A DNA stretch of 64,000 nucleotides from Chloroflexia bacterium SDU3-3 (GTDB lineage: Bacteria; Chloroflexota; Chloroflexia; Chloroflexales; Roseiflexaceae), in contig WBOU01000006.1 in assembly GCA_009268125.1 (NCBI GenBank), positions 368,617 through 432,616 of the forward strand, in the 5' to 3' direction. Of the stretch, positions 55,928 to 64,000 are shown in pieces; the first letter of the stretch is position 1, and each line of letters starts with the position of its first letter. The position numbers were made by a program, and so were the translations under genes. The notes under the pieces were generated by a model, which ran no database searches, had not been told where the DNA came from, and was given only the letters and a program-made list of their open reading frames with translations.

Positions 55928-56574
55928 TTAGGCCGCTGCCCAGGCCATGCGGCCAGCGCCACATCCACCAGTGCGTGTAGCTCGGCGGTGCTAGCCCCAT
56001 CCACCGCCTGCACCGACATTCCCTCCACCACCGCGCTGTAGAAGCGCGCCAGCACCACCACGTTCACCTCGGCGGGCAGCTCACCCGTGGCCTTGGCCCG
56101 CTCAAGTTTGCTCAGCAGCATGCGGAACGAGACATCGCGCAGGTCGGCGGCGATCTGGCGGGCGGCCTCATTCTCGGCGGCGCAGTAGAGCGATGCGGTG
56201 GAGACCATGCAGCCGCGCGGGCGACCAGGGTGGGTGAATCGCTCGGCAATCATGTGCATGCTCTCCTTAAGCACGCTGTAGGCGGGGGTATCGTCATGTA
56301 GCGCGGCAGCCCAGCCGCCCATGCCCTGCTGGAAGTACTGCTGCAATGCCTCGCGGTAGAGCTGCTCTTTCGAGCCAAAGGCGGCGTAGAGCGTCGGTGC
56401 GGTCACGCCCATAGCGGCGGTGAGGTCGGAGATGGATGTGCCCTCGTAGCCGTGCGCCCAAAAGTGTATCATGGCCGCGCCGAGCGCGGCCTGCCGGTCG
56501 AAGGTTCGCGGTCGCCCGCGTGGTTTCTGTTCTGCCATTTGATTTATATAGCGATCACTAGAAAAATTTGACAT
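55924..56574 (-). CDS. TetR-family transcriptional repressor
   Basis: A 216-residue regulator. The N-terminal helix-turn-helix is about residues 25-70 (ALGAAMIHFWAHGYEGTSIS, LTAAMGVTAPTLYAAFGSKE), followed by a TetR_C-type ligand domain. The start at 56574 is supported by AGAGG just upstream and by the promoter TTGATT-N17-TATAAT; Met13 at 56538 is an alternative without ribosome site. It is divergent from the SDR gene, which it probably represses through the palindromes in the shared spacer. Confidence 0.88.
   Translation of the reverse strand: MSNFSSDRYINQMAEQKPRGRPRTFDRQAALGAAMIHFWAHGYEGTSISDLTAAMGVTAPTLYAAFGSKEQLYREALQQYFQQGMGGWAAALHDDTPAYSVLKESMHMIAERFTHPGRPRGCMVSTASLYCAAENEAARQIAADLRDVSFRMLLSKLERAKATGELPAEVNVVVLARFYSAVVEGMSVQAVDGASTAELHALVDVALAAWPGQRPN
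56549..56560. promoter_or_regulatory. candidate TetR operator O1
   Basis: TAGCGATCACTA, an imperfect palindrome centred on GATC. It lies just upstream of the SDR -35 and within the first codons of tetR. Confidence 0.5.
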
Positions 56575-56596
56575 TACCTCTGTTCTCGTGTATTGT
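56568..56596 (+). promoter_or_regulatory. promoter of the SDR gene
   Basis: TTGACA (56568-56573), a 17-bp spacer and TATTGT (56591-56596). Confidence 0.6.
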
Positions 56597-56598
56597 AT

Positions 56599-56627
56599 AT
56601 TATATAGTGATCGTTAAAATAAATCAA
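56599..56627 (-). promoter_or_regulatory. promoter of tetR
   Basis: Minus strand: TTGATT (56627-56622), 17-bp spacer, TATAAT (56604-56599). Start of transcription near 56592. Confidence 0.6.
56605..56616. promoter_or_regulatory. candidate TetR operator O2
   Basis: TAGTGATCGTTA, the same palindrome type as O1. It overlaps the spacer of the tetR promoter and the SDR transcription start, so one protein could control both genes. Confidence 0.55.
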
Positions 56628-56646
56628 TAGCACAAGAGGAGCGACC

Positions 56647-57492
56647 ATGGAGAGCAAACTAGCGGGCAAAACGACCCTTGTCACCGGCGCGAACTCGGGG
56701 GTGGGGCTGGCGCTCACGCGGCTGCTGCTGGCCGAGGGCGCGGATGTGATCGCGCTGATCCGATCCGAATTCCCCGCAGACGATGCCGCCATCACCCAGG
56801 CCCGCGAGCAGGGGCGACTGCGCATCTACCGCGCGGACTTTGCCGATTTTGACGCGCTCCGGCAGGCCCTGCGCGACATCCAGGCCCACGAGGCGAAGAT
56901 CGACATCCTGTTTAACAACGCCGGGGTGGCGGTGCCGGGGATCGAGCACACGCCGCGCGGCCACGAGCGCCACTTCGAGACCAACGCCGTCGCGCCCTAC
57001 ATCATCGCCACCGAGCTGCGCCCGCTGCTGGACAAAGGCGAGCTAAAGACCATCATCAACACCTCATCCAACGCCCAGCTGTTCGTGCGCCGCTTCGACC
57101 TAGGCCTGATGGAGCACCCCACCACCTATCGACCGATCATCGGGCCATACGGCGCATCCAAGCTGGCGCTGTCGCTGTGGACGCAGGCGCTGGCCCCCGA
57201 GCTGCAGGCCGAGGGCATCGCCATCCGCAGCGTCTGCCCCGGCCCCAACCGCACCAAGATGAGCGCGGGCAAGAGCATACCCCTCCCGCTGCGGCTGCTG
57301 CGCAACATGCTGTTTGTCGAGCCAGAGGAGGGCGCGCGGCGCACCCTGGAGGCCGCCATCGGGCCGCACCGTGGCAAGGTCGGCATTTTTATCGATAATG
57401 GGAAGGCGAAGCAGGTGCGGTTCGGGCAGTACGGCGAGGCGGTGCTGCGGCGCATGCAGCAGATCTACCAGCGCGAGTTTGTGGCGGCCTGA
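56647..57492 (+). CDS. short-chain dehydrogenase/reductase
   Basis: A 281-residue Rossmann oxidoreductase. NAD(P)-binding VTGANSGVGLALTRLLLAEG (about 12-31), NNAGVAVPG (about 90-98), catalytic Tyr and Lys in YGASKLALSL (about 174). The retinol-dehydrogenase-like length suggests NADPH use. AGAGGAG precedes the ATG. It is under likely TetR control and may detoxify the effector, which is unknown. Confidence 0.9.
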   Translation: MESKLAGKTTLVTGANSGVGLALTRLLLAEGADVIALIRSEFPADDAAITQAREQGRLRIYRADFADFDALRQALRDIQAHEAKIDILFNNAGVAVPGIEHTPRGHERHFETNAVAPYIIATELRPLLDKGELKTIINTSSNAQLFVRRFDLGLMEHPTTYRPIIGPYGASKLALSLWTQALAPELQAEGIAIRSVCPGPNRTKMSAGKSIPLPLRLLRNMLFVEPEEGARRTLEAAIGPHRGKVGIFIDNGKAKQVRFGQYGEAVLRRMQQIYQREFVAA

Positions 57493-57500
57493 TGCTGAAA

Positions 57501-58127
57501 CTAGGGCACCCAGCCCAGCTCGCCAAGCCAGCGGTGGAACGCGGCCTCGCCCTCGTACTGGTGGGCGACGCCGCCGCGCTCGCGGAATAGGGCAGGCTCG
57601 CGCTCGCCATCCTCGATCAGCAGGCTGCTGCGGTAGCCGATGCCCCCTCCCAGCTGGGCGAAGGCGCGGTCCCACAGCAGCTCCTTGCGCAGGTGGCCGT
57701 AGTCGGCGGTGTTGAGGATCACATCGAAGATCTGGTCGAGCTGGAAGGTGGGCACAATAATACTGGTGAAGATGTCCATGTTCGCCGTCACCAGGGCCGT
57801 GCGGCGGCCCTGGGCGCGCTGGGCGCAGGCGAAGCCCCACACCGCCGGGTTGAAGCCGATCTCGACGCAGCCGCGCTCCATGGCCGCCACGATCTCGCGC
57901 TGGGGCAGATCGACATGGTGCCCAACGATCAAGGCGATGTCGGCCAGCCGCAGGTCGCCGCGCATCCAGCCCTCGACCACCAGCTGGCTGCCAAACACAT
58001 GGCGCTGGATCACCTCGCGCCACTCGGGGCAGCCAGTCGGCCCCGTGCGAAAGTAGTGGTCGGACGAGAGCGTGAAGCCAAAGTCGAAGACCACACAGCG
58101 GATGCGCCGCAGATCGAGCGTCTCCAT
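57501..58127 (-). CDS. HAD-superfamily hydrolase-like protein
   Basis: A 208-residue HAD-fold protein. Motif I is VVFDFGFTLSSDHYF, where the second catalytic Asp is replaced by Gly, as in several HAD subgroups. Motif II is ALVTANMD, Lys in LRKELLWDRAF (motif III), and LLIEDGERE (motif IV). The lost acid/base Asp leaves catalytic activity uncertain. I chose ATG 58127 with GGGAG upstream; GTG 58133 is less likely. It starts 9 nt downstream of the dinB-like stop and is probably co-transcribed with it. Confidence 0.7.
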   Translation of the reverse strand: METLDLRRIRCVVFDFGFTLSSDHYFRTGPTGCPEWREVIQRHVFGSQLVVEGWMRGDLRLADIALIVGHHVDLPQREIVAAMERGCVEIGFNPAVWGFACAQRAQGRRTALVTANMDIFTSIIVPTFQLDQIFDVILNTADYGHLRKELLWDRAFAQLGGGIGYRSSLLIEDGEREPALFRERGGVAHQYEGEAAFHRWLGELGWVP

Positions 58128-58136
58128 AGCCACTCC

Positions 58137-58607
58137 CTAGCCGCGCAGCACCCCGATGGCCTGGCGGATCTCGCCCAGGTGGTAGGCGGTGTGCACCAGC
58201 ATGGCCACCGCGCCGCCCACCGCGTCGTCGTTCCAGTCCGATATGCGGGAGAACAGGGCGCGGGTGCGGGCGTAGGCCGAGCGCAGATCCTCGCGCAGGG
58301 CGTCCCACTCCTCCGCTGTGGCGGTGGTCTGCGTCCAGCTGATCGTCCAGTCCACATCGGTCGGCTTGCGGCCCTGGGTGTACTCGGACAGCACATCGAG
58401 GTAGTAGCACACATGGCGCACCTGCGCGGCCAGGCTGGCACAGCGCGATGAGATCGGGCGCGAGGCCTCCTCCGCCGTCACATCGGCCAGGGTCTCGCCC
58501 AGCGAGGTGCCGCGATCTAGGTAGATGCCGGTCACCTTCTCAAACGTCTCCTCCAGCACGATCTGCAGCGTGTCGGTCAGGAATTTGGTCTGCATCATCT
58601 CGGCCAT
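58137..58607 (-). CDS. DinB-family four-helix-bundle protein
   Basis: A 156-residue protein with DinB-like metal-site histidines in LAAQVRHVCYYLDVL and AMLVHTAYHLGEIRQAIG. DinB/YfiT-like proteins act in thiol transfer or stress responses. I chose ATG 58607 with AGGAGGGA upstream. First gene of a two-gene unit with the HAD gene. Confidence 0.85.
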   Translation of the reverse strand: MAEMMQTKFLTDTLQIVLEETFEKVTGIYLDRGTSLGETLADVTAEEASRPISSRCASLAAQVRHVCYYLDVLSEYTQGRKPTDVDWTISWTQTTATAEEWDALREDLRSAYARTRALFSRISDWNDDAVGGAVAMLVHTAYHLGEIRQAIGVLRG

Positions 58608-58708
58608 CGTTCCCTCCTGGTGGCGTTTGGCGCTATTAAACATTTGCTCGGCGCGCCTATCGTACCAGAGATCGTGAGGCCGCGCTACCCATCAAACGAA
58701 CGAATTTG

Positions 58709-59352
58709 CTACCTTCTCGGACCTAGCATACGGCGGATGCTCGGTCGCGGGCGGGCATTGAGCTGCGTGGGCGCTGCAGCATCGGCACGGGCGACCGCCA
58801 GCGTGGTGGCCATGGCCCCAGGCACCGCACCCAGCCCTACGCCTAGCAGCGCACCACACGCCAGCAGCGCGGGCGCACCGGCGGGCAGCAGCCACAGCGT
58901 GGCGAAGCCCATGGGCAGCGTCAGCGCGCCGCACGCGGCGTGCGCGGCCAGCCAGCCCGGCAGCGCCGCGCGGTCGACCAAGCGCCACATCTGAGCGCCC
59001 ACGGCAAGCCCGGCCAGCAGCCCCAGCCCGGCCAGCAGCCCCAGGCCCAGCGCCGATGACCGCAGCAGGGCGACGATTGTGGGCATAGAGAAGGCCAGCG
59101 CGCCCGGCAGTATCAGCGCCCCCGCGATGATGGCGTTGAAAAATCGCTGCAGCGTCGCAAGTGAACGGGGGCCGAAGAGCTTGCGCTGCACCAGCACCAT
59201 AAGCTAGGGTAGGCCAACGCCCAGCGCCACAAATACCACCAGATAGCCAACCGAGCGCATGCCATCCACACGTCGATAGAAAATGCCCAGCAGCGAGCTG
59301 CCTAGCGCACAGCCCAGCCGAGCAGCCACAGCAAAAGCGCGCGTCGTTCCAT
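58709..59352 (-). pseudogene. membrane-protein pseudogene with in-frame TAG
   Basis: A 163-codon open stretch (58709-59200) encodes a hydrophobic protein with at least five helices (ALILPGALAFSMPTIVALLR, WLAAHAACGALTLPMGFATL). Its frame continues upstream through TAG 59204-59206 into 47 coherent codons (GIFYRRVDGMRSVGYLVVFV), and a start ATGGAACGACGC at 59352 in another frame reads MERRALLLWLLGWAVR before a stop. A nonsense codon and a frameshift thus seem to have broken a membrane protein, possibly MFS-like. Alternatively the short ORF from 59200 is still translated. Confidence 0.5.
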
Positions 59353-59373
59353 ATGGATCCTACACCGCCAAAA

Positions 59374-60633
59374 TTAATACGCCGTCCGCCTAGTCTCGAC
59401 AATCTTCCCCGTCTCGGCATCCACGCGGTAGGAGATAGAGACGCCCCGTCCGATGTAGGAGACCGACCACGTCGTATCCACGCCGGTCATCTGCTTTGTC
59501 CACGAGTTGATATACAGCAGCGTTTGGATATTGGTGATCTGGGAAGCCTGGATCTCGCGCTGCGCCTCGGGCCACGTGATAGCGATCACCTCCCGCGGGC
59601 CGAACTGCACGCGCTGAAGCCGAGCTGCCGCATCGGCGGGCAGCGCATCCGAGCTGCCGCCCTCGTCACCCCACCAGCGGATGCTGCGGCTGCGATCCTG
59701 TATCTCAAAGATTTTGTTGCCATACATCCCAGGCGCTACTTTTGACTCTTGGGGATCTTGCGCCGAAATGGTGAACTCCAGATCGTAGGGGCCATCCTCG
59801 GTCATCGCGGTGGGGGCGCTGGGGGATGCCGAGATCGACTCGACCTGGTAGCCCGCGCCAGCGCTGGCGGCCTGCTGCTGGGCCAGGGCGCGCAGCTCGG
59901 GCCACGTGAGCGGCTGGCACGCGACGAAGTGGCAGCGCTCGGCGGCCACGCCCGCGCAGGCCCCGGCCAGCAGCGCCACGGCGGCGCTCGCCGCCAGCCA
60001 GCCCTGGCGAGGGCGGGCGTAGCGCTCGGCGGTCTGGGCTGCCTCCGCCTCTTGCTGCTGGGGCAGATCACGCATCGCAAGGCCCAGCACGGCCCCCGGC
60101 AGCAGCCCCCAGCCCAGCCCGAAGATCGCCCCGGCCAGCAACGCGCTGGGCATCGCGACCCAGTAGAACCCAGGGCGGGCCAGCGCCACCACCAGCAGCA
60201 CGCTCAGCGCCACGCCGCCGCCCATGGCCAGCATCCACTGCCGCCAGCGCCCGCGCAGCACCGGCCAGAGCCTGTGCAGTATGCCGCCCGCCAGCAGCGC
60301 GCTCACCAGCACGGTACACAGCACCCCCGACAGCAGCAAGAGAGGAGTGCCAAACGATGGAAACTGGCTGAGTCCGCGGTAGCCCATGCTCATAAGCAGG
60401 AGCAGCACCCACATAGACTCAAACAGATAGCGCGCCACCAGCCACACCAGGGCGCGGTCGCCGCCCAGACGCAGGGCCAGATGTGGGGCCACAACCCACA
60501 GCGCAAGAAACAGCGCAAGGCCCGCCAGCATGATCGCTGGGGATCCGATGCTGGCAACCACGCCACCTATAAGCCCACAAATAATCGCCGTAGCAAGCCA
60601 CACAAGCCAGATCGCCCACGCACGCGCATTCAT
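59374..60633 (-). CDS. polytopic membrane protein with C-terminal extracytoplasmic domain
   Basis: A 419-residue protein. Residues about 1-205 form six or so membrane helices, then a further helix (about 222-240) leads to a C-terminal globular domain (about 245-419). This domain ends in GVSISYRVDAETGKIVETRR, a PepSY-like closing strand pattern. I chose ATG 60633, the first Met before the membrane region; the ribosome site is weak. No family is recognised. Confidence 0.6.
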   Translation of the reverse strand: MNARAWAIWLVWLATAIICGLIGGVVASIGSPAIMLAGLALFLALWVVAPHLALRLGGDRALVWLVARYLFESMWVLLLLMSMGYRGLSQFPSFGTPLLLLSGVLCTVLVSALLAGGILHRLWPVLRGRWRQWMLAMGGGVALSVLLVVALARPGFYWVAMPSALLAGAIFGLGWGLLPGAVLGLAMRDLPQQQEAEAAQTAERYARPRQGWLAASAAVALLAGACAGVAAERCHFVACQPLTWPELRALAQQQAASAGAGYQVESISASPSAPTAMTEDGPYDLEFTISAQDPQESKVAPGMYGNKIFEIQDRSRSIRWWGDEGGSSDALPADAAARLQRVQFGPREVIAITWPEAQREIQASQITNIQTLLYINSWTKQMTGVDTTWSVSYIGRGVSISYRVDAETGKIVETRRTAY

Positions 60634-60766
60634 CGTTACACACATTTCTACAAAAAAACATCGCTCTGTAGAGATGGATACGCGCATCCAGGGGTAATGT
60701 TTCGCCCAGCGAGCGAGAAAAATGGTACCATACCACCGCAGCCAAGCGCACAGCAAAGGAGCAGCT

Positions 60767-61411
60767 ATGGAACATCCGATTGACACCATCACCGTCCGCG
60801 CCAGCGCCAGCGAGGAGGTCTACGCCGACCGCGCCGACCTGCTGGTGTCGGTGCGCGGCTCCTCGCTCGTCACCGGCGGGGCGGCGCTCACCAAGGCCCA
60901 GGAGGTGCGCCAGCTGGTGCAGGATCTGGCCCGCGTGGGTCTGCCCGAGCAGGCGGTGACGCTGCGCTCGGTCACGGCGGAGACATCCAGCAGCGTGATC
61001 GGCAAAAGCTCGTCGGCCAACTACCAGCTGCGCGTGCGCACCCCGCTGGACAACCTAGCCAATGTGCTGGGCGCGATCACCGCGCAGAAAAACGCCCAGA
61101 TCATCGCCACCACCTGGCTCTACGCCGACCTCGACGCGGTGCAGGATGGCCTGCTGCGCCAGGGCCTAGCCCGCGCCCGCGCCAAGGCCGAGCTGATCGC
61201 CCAGAGCCTGGGCAGCGCGCTCGACCGCGTGCACACCGCCACCGAGTCGCTGCTCGACCACGAGGAGGGGCGGCCCTTCTACCCCCAGGCGGCGATGGCG
61301 AAGGCTCCCCGCACACGCTCGCTCACATCCGAAGATCTGGGCATGGATGTGACCCACGCCAAGCGCATCACCGCCGAGGTCGAGGTGGTCTACCGCATCC
61401 GGCCCGCCTAG
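60767..61411 (+). CDS. SIMPL (DUF541) domain protein
   Basis: A 214-residue protein of the SIMPL group. ITVRASASEEVYADRADLLVSVRG at the N terminus and the C-terminal AKRITAEVEVVYRI strand are typical. It lacks the usual signal peptide of SIMPL proteins such as E. coli YggE, so it may be cytoplasmic. AAAGGAG lies 6 nt before the ATG. Its stop interlocks with that of the cupin gene (CTAG at 61408-61411). Confidence 0.8.
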   Translation: MEHPIDTITVRASASEEVYADRADLLVSVRGSSLVTGGAALTKAQEVRQLVQDLARVGLPEQAVTLRSVTAETSSSVIGKSSSANYQLRVRTPLDNLANVLGAITAQKNAQIIATTWLYADLDAVQDGLLRQGLARARAKAELIAQSLGSALDRVHTATESLLDHEEGRPFYPQAAMAKAPRTRSLTSEDLGMDVTHAKRITAEVEVVYRIRPA

Positions 61412-61755
61412 AGCATGCGGATCAGCTCGTGCTGGCCCGCGCCCAGCAGGTAGCAGGCCACAAACCGCGCCGGCTCGTCGCCAAGGTTGTCGAAGTGGGG
61501 CACCGGCGTGTCGGCAGGCTCGTAGAAGGCGTCGCCCGGGCCAAGCACCTGGGCTGGCTGGCCCTCGACCTGCACGCGGATGCTGCCCGCCAGCACACAG
61601 CCCACCACCGGGCAGGGGTGCAGGTGCAGCCCCGCCGCCTGGCGCGGCGCGAGCGTCACCTCCACCACCTCCACCCGCTCGACCGCGCGCTCCTCGGCCA
61701 GGGCCGCCGTCAGCAGGTGCTGGCGGGCGCTACGCTGCGTTGTATCGCTCTCCAT
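61408..61755 (-). CDS. small cupin-domain protein
   Basis: A 115-residue single-domain cupin. Motif 1 GLHLHPCPVVGCVLAGSIRV and motif 2 PGDAFYEPADTPVPHFDN contain the usual His/Glu metal ligands. I chose ATG 61755 with GAGGAG upstream. It is divergent from a lysR gene that may control it. Confidence 0.8.
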   Translation of the reverse strand: MESDTTQRSARQHLLTAALAEERAVERVEVVEVTLAPRQAAGLHLHPCPVVGCVLAGSIRVQVEGQPAQVLGPGDAFYEPADTPVPHFDNLGDEPARFVACYLLGAGQHELIRML

Positions 61756-61779
61756 GATCGATCTCCTCACTATGCTCGG

Positions 61780-61808
61780 TTGACACGCCCAGTCTAGCCA
61801 TGTATTCT
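61780..61808 (+). promoter_or_regulatory. promoter of lysR
   Basis: TTGACA (61780-61785), a 17-bp spacer and TATTCT (61803-61808), leader about 44 nt. Confidence 0.5.
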
Positions 61809-61858
61809 GCGCGCATCAATCGCCAAGATCCGAAGCGATCCTTTGAGAAAGTCGAACG

Positions 61859-62728
61859 ATGCCGCGACATCGCACCAACCTCGACCTTGAGGCGCTGCGC
61901 AGCTTTGTGATGGGGGTGGAGCTGGGCAGCTTCGCCATGGCCGCCGAGCGCCTGTCCCGCTCGCCCTCCACCCTCAGCGGGCACCTGCGCAGGCTGGAGC
62001 AGCAGGCGGGCGCGCCGCTGTTCGAGCGCGCTGGGCGCGGCCTGGCGCTCACCGCGCAGGGCGAGGCGCTGCTGGGCTACGCCCGCCGCATGCTGGCCCT
62101 GAACGACGAGGCGCTGGACGCCCTGCGCGGCGCAGATCTGCGCGGCGGCGTGCGGCTAGGCGTGCAGGAGGACTTCGCCGAGGGGCTGCTGGCCGAGGTG
62201 CTGGCCCGCTTCGGACGCACCCACAGCGGCGTGCGGCTAGAGGTGCGCGTGGCCCGCAACGCCGACCTGGCGGCGCGGCTGGCCGCTGGCCAGCTCGACC
62301 TGGCCCTGCTGTGGGGCCAGCCGCCCGATACCGCCCAGGTGCTGCGCGAGCTGCCCATGGCCTGGATCGTGGGCGAGCGCGCCACGCCGCCGCCGGGCGA
62401 TGCGCCGCTGCCGCTGGCCCTGTTCGACACACCCTGCCAGTTTCGCACAGCGGCCACCGCCGCGCTGGATAGCCACGGCCTAGCCTGGCGGGCCGCGCTC
62501 ACCAGCCCCAGCCTCGCGGGCCTGTGGGCGGCCACGGCGGCGGGCATCGGCATCACCGCGCGCACGCGGCTGGGCCTGCCCGCCGGGGTGCGCGCGCTGG
62601 CCCCCGGCGAGCGCGGCCTGCCCGCGCTGCCGCGCATCGCGCTGGCGCTGCGCACGGCCGAGGATCGCCCGCCGCCCGCCGTCGCCCGCCTAGCCAGCAT
62701 CCTGCGCGAGTCGGCCTCGCAGTGGTAG
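61859..62728 (+). CDS. LysR-family transcriptional regulator
   Basis: A 289-residue regulator. The HTH (about 8-66; LEALRSFVMGVELGSFAMAA, RLSRSPSTLSGHLRRLEQQA) is followed by a LysR substrate-binding domain (about 94-285). It is divergent from the cupin gene and lies 11 nt upstream of the beta-lactamase gene, so it may regulate either, in the manner of AmpR for bla genes (inference). Confidence 0.92.
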   Translation: MPRHRTNLDLEALRSFVMGVELGSFAMAAERLSRSPSTLSGHLRRLEQQAGAPLFERAGRGLALTAQGEALLGYARRMLALNDEALDALRGADLRGGVRLGVQEDFAEGLLAEVLARFGRTHSGVRLEVRVARNADLAARLAAGQLDLALLWGQPPDTAQVLRELPMAWIVGERATPPPGDAPLPLALFDTPCQFRTAATAALDSHGLAWRAALTSPSLAGLWAATAAGIGITARTRLGLPAGVRALAPGERGLPALPRIALALRTAEDRPPPAVARLASILRESASQW

Positions 62729-62739
62729 AAAGTACACTT

Positions 62740-63645
62740 ATGTCGATATACATCGCCCGCCTGCGCATCGGCATCATCGCCATGGCGCTCGCCGCCTGCA
62801 CCCAGCCGCAGGCCGCAGCCCCCACGACCATACCCGCCGCCCCAACGCCCGCCCCAACGGCCACGACCGTACCTACCACAGCCCCAACGCCCGCGCCCAC
62901 ACCCGCGCCCGACCTTGCCAGCCCATTCGCAGGCGCAGATGGCGCATTCACGCTCTACAGCACCCGCGACGGCAGCTACACCCGCCACAACCCGCAGCGC
63001 AGCGCCCAGCAGTTCCTGCCCGCGTCCACCTTCAAGATCCTCAACTCGCTGATCGCCCTAGAGACCGGCGTGATCACCGACGAGAGCACCATCATCACCT
63101 GGGATGGCACACGCTACCACAACCAGGACTGGAACCAGGATCACACCCTCGCGTCGGCCTTCAAAAACTCGGTGGTGTGGTACTACCAAGAGGTGGCGCG
63201 GCGCATAGGCGAGCGGCGCATGCGGCAGTATGTCGAGGCGGCGGGCTACGGCAACCAGAACATCGGCGGGAAGATCGACCGCTTCTGGCTCGATGGCGAC
63301 CTGCGGATCTCGGCGGATGAGCAGGTGGCGTTCCTGCGGCGGCCCTACGACGAGGATCTGCCCTTCTCCACGCGCTCGATCCAGATCGTAAAGTCGATCA
63401 TGCGGCAGCGCCAGACCGCCGACTACACCCTCTCGGGCAAGACCGGCACCGCCGTGTGGGGCGATCAGCGCATGGCGTGGTTCGTGGGCTACCTAGAGAC
63501 CCAGGGCGGCACCTACATCTTCGCGCTGAACATGGAAGACCCCGCCGCAGCCGAGCCGCTCACATCCGAGCGCGCCCGCAGCACCGCGCTCGCGCTGCTC
63601 TACCGCCTCGGACTGCTGCCCTCGCCCGATCCAGACAATAGCTAA
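62740..63645 (+). CDS. class D (OXA-type) beta-lactamase lipoprotein
   Basis: A 301-residue protein. The N-terminal signal has a lipobox LAAC (Cys20) and a Pro/Thr/Ala-rich linker (about 22-57). Class D motifs: PASTFK with nucleophile Ser96 and Lys99, KNSVVWYYQ (SxV, Ser144), YGN at 170-172, and KTGT at 234-237. It would hydrolyse beta-lactams, or act as a penicillin-binding domain. ATG 62740 has a weak ribosome site and lies 11 nt after lysR, suggesting coupling with it. Confidence 0.88.
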   Translation: MSIYIARLRIGIIAMALAACTQPQAAAPTTIPAAPTPAPTATTVPTTAPTPAPTPAPDLASPFAGADGAFTLYSTRDGSYTRHNPQRSAQQFLPASTFKILNSLIALETGVITDESTIITWDGTRYHNQDWNQDHTLASAFKNSVVWYYQEVARRIGERRMRQYVEAAGYGNQNIGGKIDRFWLDGDLRISADEQVAFLRRPYDEDLPFSTRSIQIVKSIMRQRQTADYTLSGKTGTAVWGDQRMAWFVGYLETQGGTYIFALNMEDPAAAEPLTSERARSTALALLYRLGLLPSPDPDNS

Positions 63646-63647
63646 TA

Positions 63648-63708
63648 CCACCAAGGCTCCAAGGCTCCAAGATTCGGAAGAGGACGAATACCACGAAGGC
63701 GCAAAGGA
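63648..63708 (+). repeat. dispersed repeat block A (copy A9)
   Basis: CCACCAAGGCTCCAAGGCTC and CCACGAAGGCGCAAAGG, plus-oriented, directly after the stop of the beta-lactamase gene. Confidence 0.8.
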
Positions 63709-63766
63709 AACGGATAGGGAGAGGGAAGAGGGATCAGGGAAGAGCTGGCTTCCCATCCAAGCATTT

Positions 63767-63890
63767 CCATGCGGCGAAGGTGTCGCTGATGTTTTGATGG
63801 CCCTATGCACGAACACTAGCGGCCAGCATTGGGCGTCGGAACGCTTCAAATTCGGGTTCCAAGGGGACATGCCCTCAACAGGTGTCACTT
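63767..63890 (+). repeat. dispersed repeat block B (copy B9, truncated)
   Basis: Begins CCATGCGGCGAAGGTGTCGC, contains CTATGCACGAACACTAGCGG and TTCGGGTTCCAAGGGG, and ends in the GTGTCACTTTT motif like copy B7. Confidence 0.75.
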
Positions 63891-64000
63891 TTGTGGCGAG
63901 GTGGACAGAACGCGCAAAACGGGTATGCTTTGCGTGCCAACCCAAACCATACCCTATGGAGTCGTTATGCCCCCCTCGCCCCGCTATCATACCATCATGG

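Larger units (their letters stand above)
63646..64000. other. repeat-filled spacer at window end
   Basis: Block A (63648-63708) starts 2-3 nt after the beta-lactamase stop; block B, truncated (63767-63890), follows and ends in a CAGGTGTCACTTTTG motif. No gene is supported in the remainder. Confidence 0.65.

Overview
The window looks like a chromosomal segment of a high-GC bacterium, most plausibly a member of the Chloroflexota (class Chloroflexia). This is an inference from the strong G/C third-position bias, the set of genes (UspA-GpgS/GH63 compatible-solute operon, DUF1152, DUF4126, PRC-barrel tandem protein, Chloroflexi-style hybrid kinases) and the intergenic spacers filled with repeats. 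No rRNA, tRNA or CRISPR array was seen. TAG is used as an ordinary stop by many intact genes.

Layout. 1-2170: AT-rich island with a catalytically atypical SUMF1-fold gene and the broken tail of an Rhs gene. 2276-10093: nucleotidyltransferase, DUF4126 membrane protein, HAE1-type RND exporter, a NarX/NarL-type two-component pair, then a 13-unit 21-bp tandem array. 10490-13221: DUF1152 protein and a methyltransferase around a duplicated repeat cassette. 13380-18527: sugar ABC-transporter operon (binding lipoprotein, two permeases, uncharacterised putative glycan-active enzyme). 18784-22159: two convergent signalling proteins whose 3' ends overlap by 74 bp. 23183-30796: PRC-barrel protein, then a four-gene minus-strand operon for glucosylglycerate-type solutes (GH63 hydrolase, GT4 glycosyltransferase, UspA-UspA-GpgS fusion, GH13_18 phosphorylase). 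31162-34221: icd, ketopantoate-reductase-like gene, plsY. 35222-51834: catecholate siderophore locus on the minus strand (entA, entC, entE, entB, binding lipoprotein, dimodular NRPS, MFS exporter, Fes-like esterase). 52158-54581: lrgA/lrgB and a small PLDc_N-like protein. 54832-63645: small genes including VOC, TetR/SDR divergent pair, HAD, DinB, a membrane-protein pseudogene, SIMPL, cupin, LysR and a class D beta-lactamase.

How genes work together. The siderophore genes predict chorismate -> isochorismate -> 2,3-dihydroxybenzoate (EntC/EntB/EntA), activation by EntE onto the EntB carrier domain, then assembly by a C-A-T-C-A-T-TE NRPS. Its second A domain carries a clear serine code; the first looks specific for a cationic amino acid. 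Release by Fes-type esterase and export by the MFS protein complete the picture, but no ABC permease/ATPase, MbtH-like protein or phosphopantetheinyl transferase lies in the window. The solute operon predicts synthesis of glucosyl-3-phosphoglycerate and possibly a mannosylated or glucosylated derivative, with both hydrolytic and phosphorolytic turnover.

The most unusual non-genic signal is a composite dispersed repeat: a purine/C-rich block A (CCACGAAG- and CCACCAAGGCTCCAAGG-type) followed by a ~175-bp block B with a CTAGGGGC/GCCCCTAG palindrome. They occur in fixed order and mutual orientation, and block A often begins within about 20-30 nt of stop codons on the sense strand. Separate 21-bp or 42-bp tandem arrays recur in four other or adjoining spacers.
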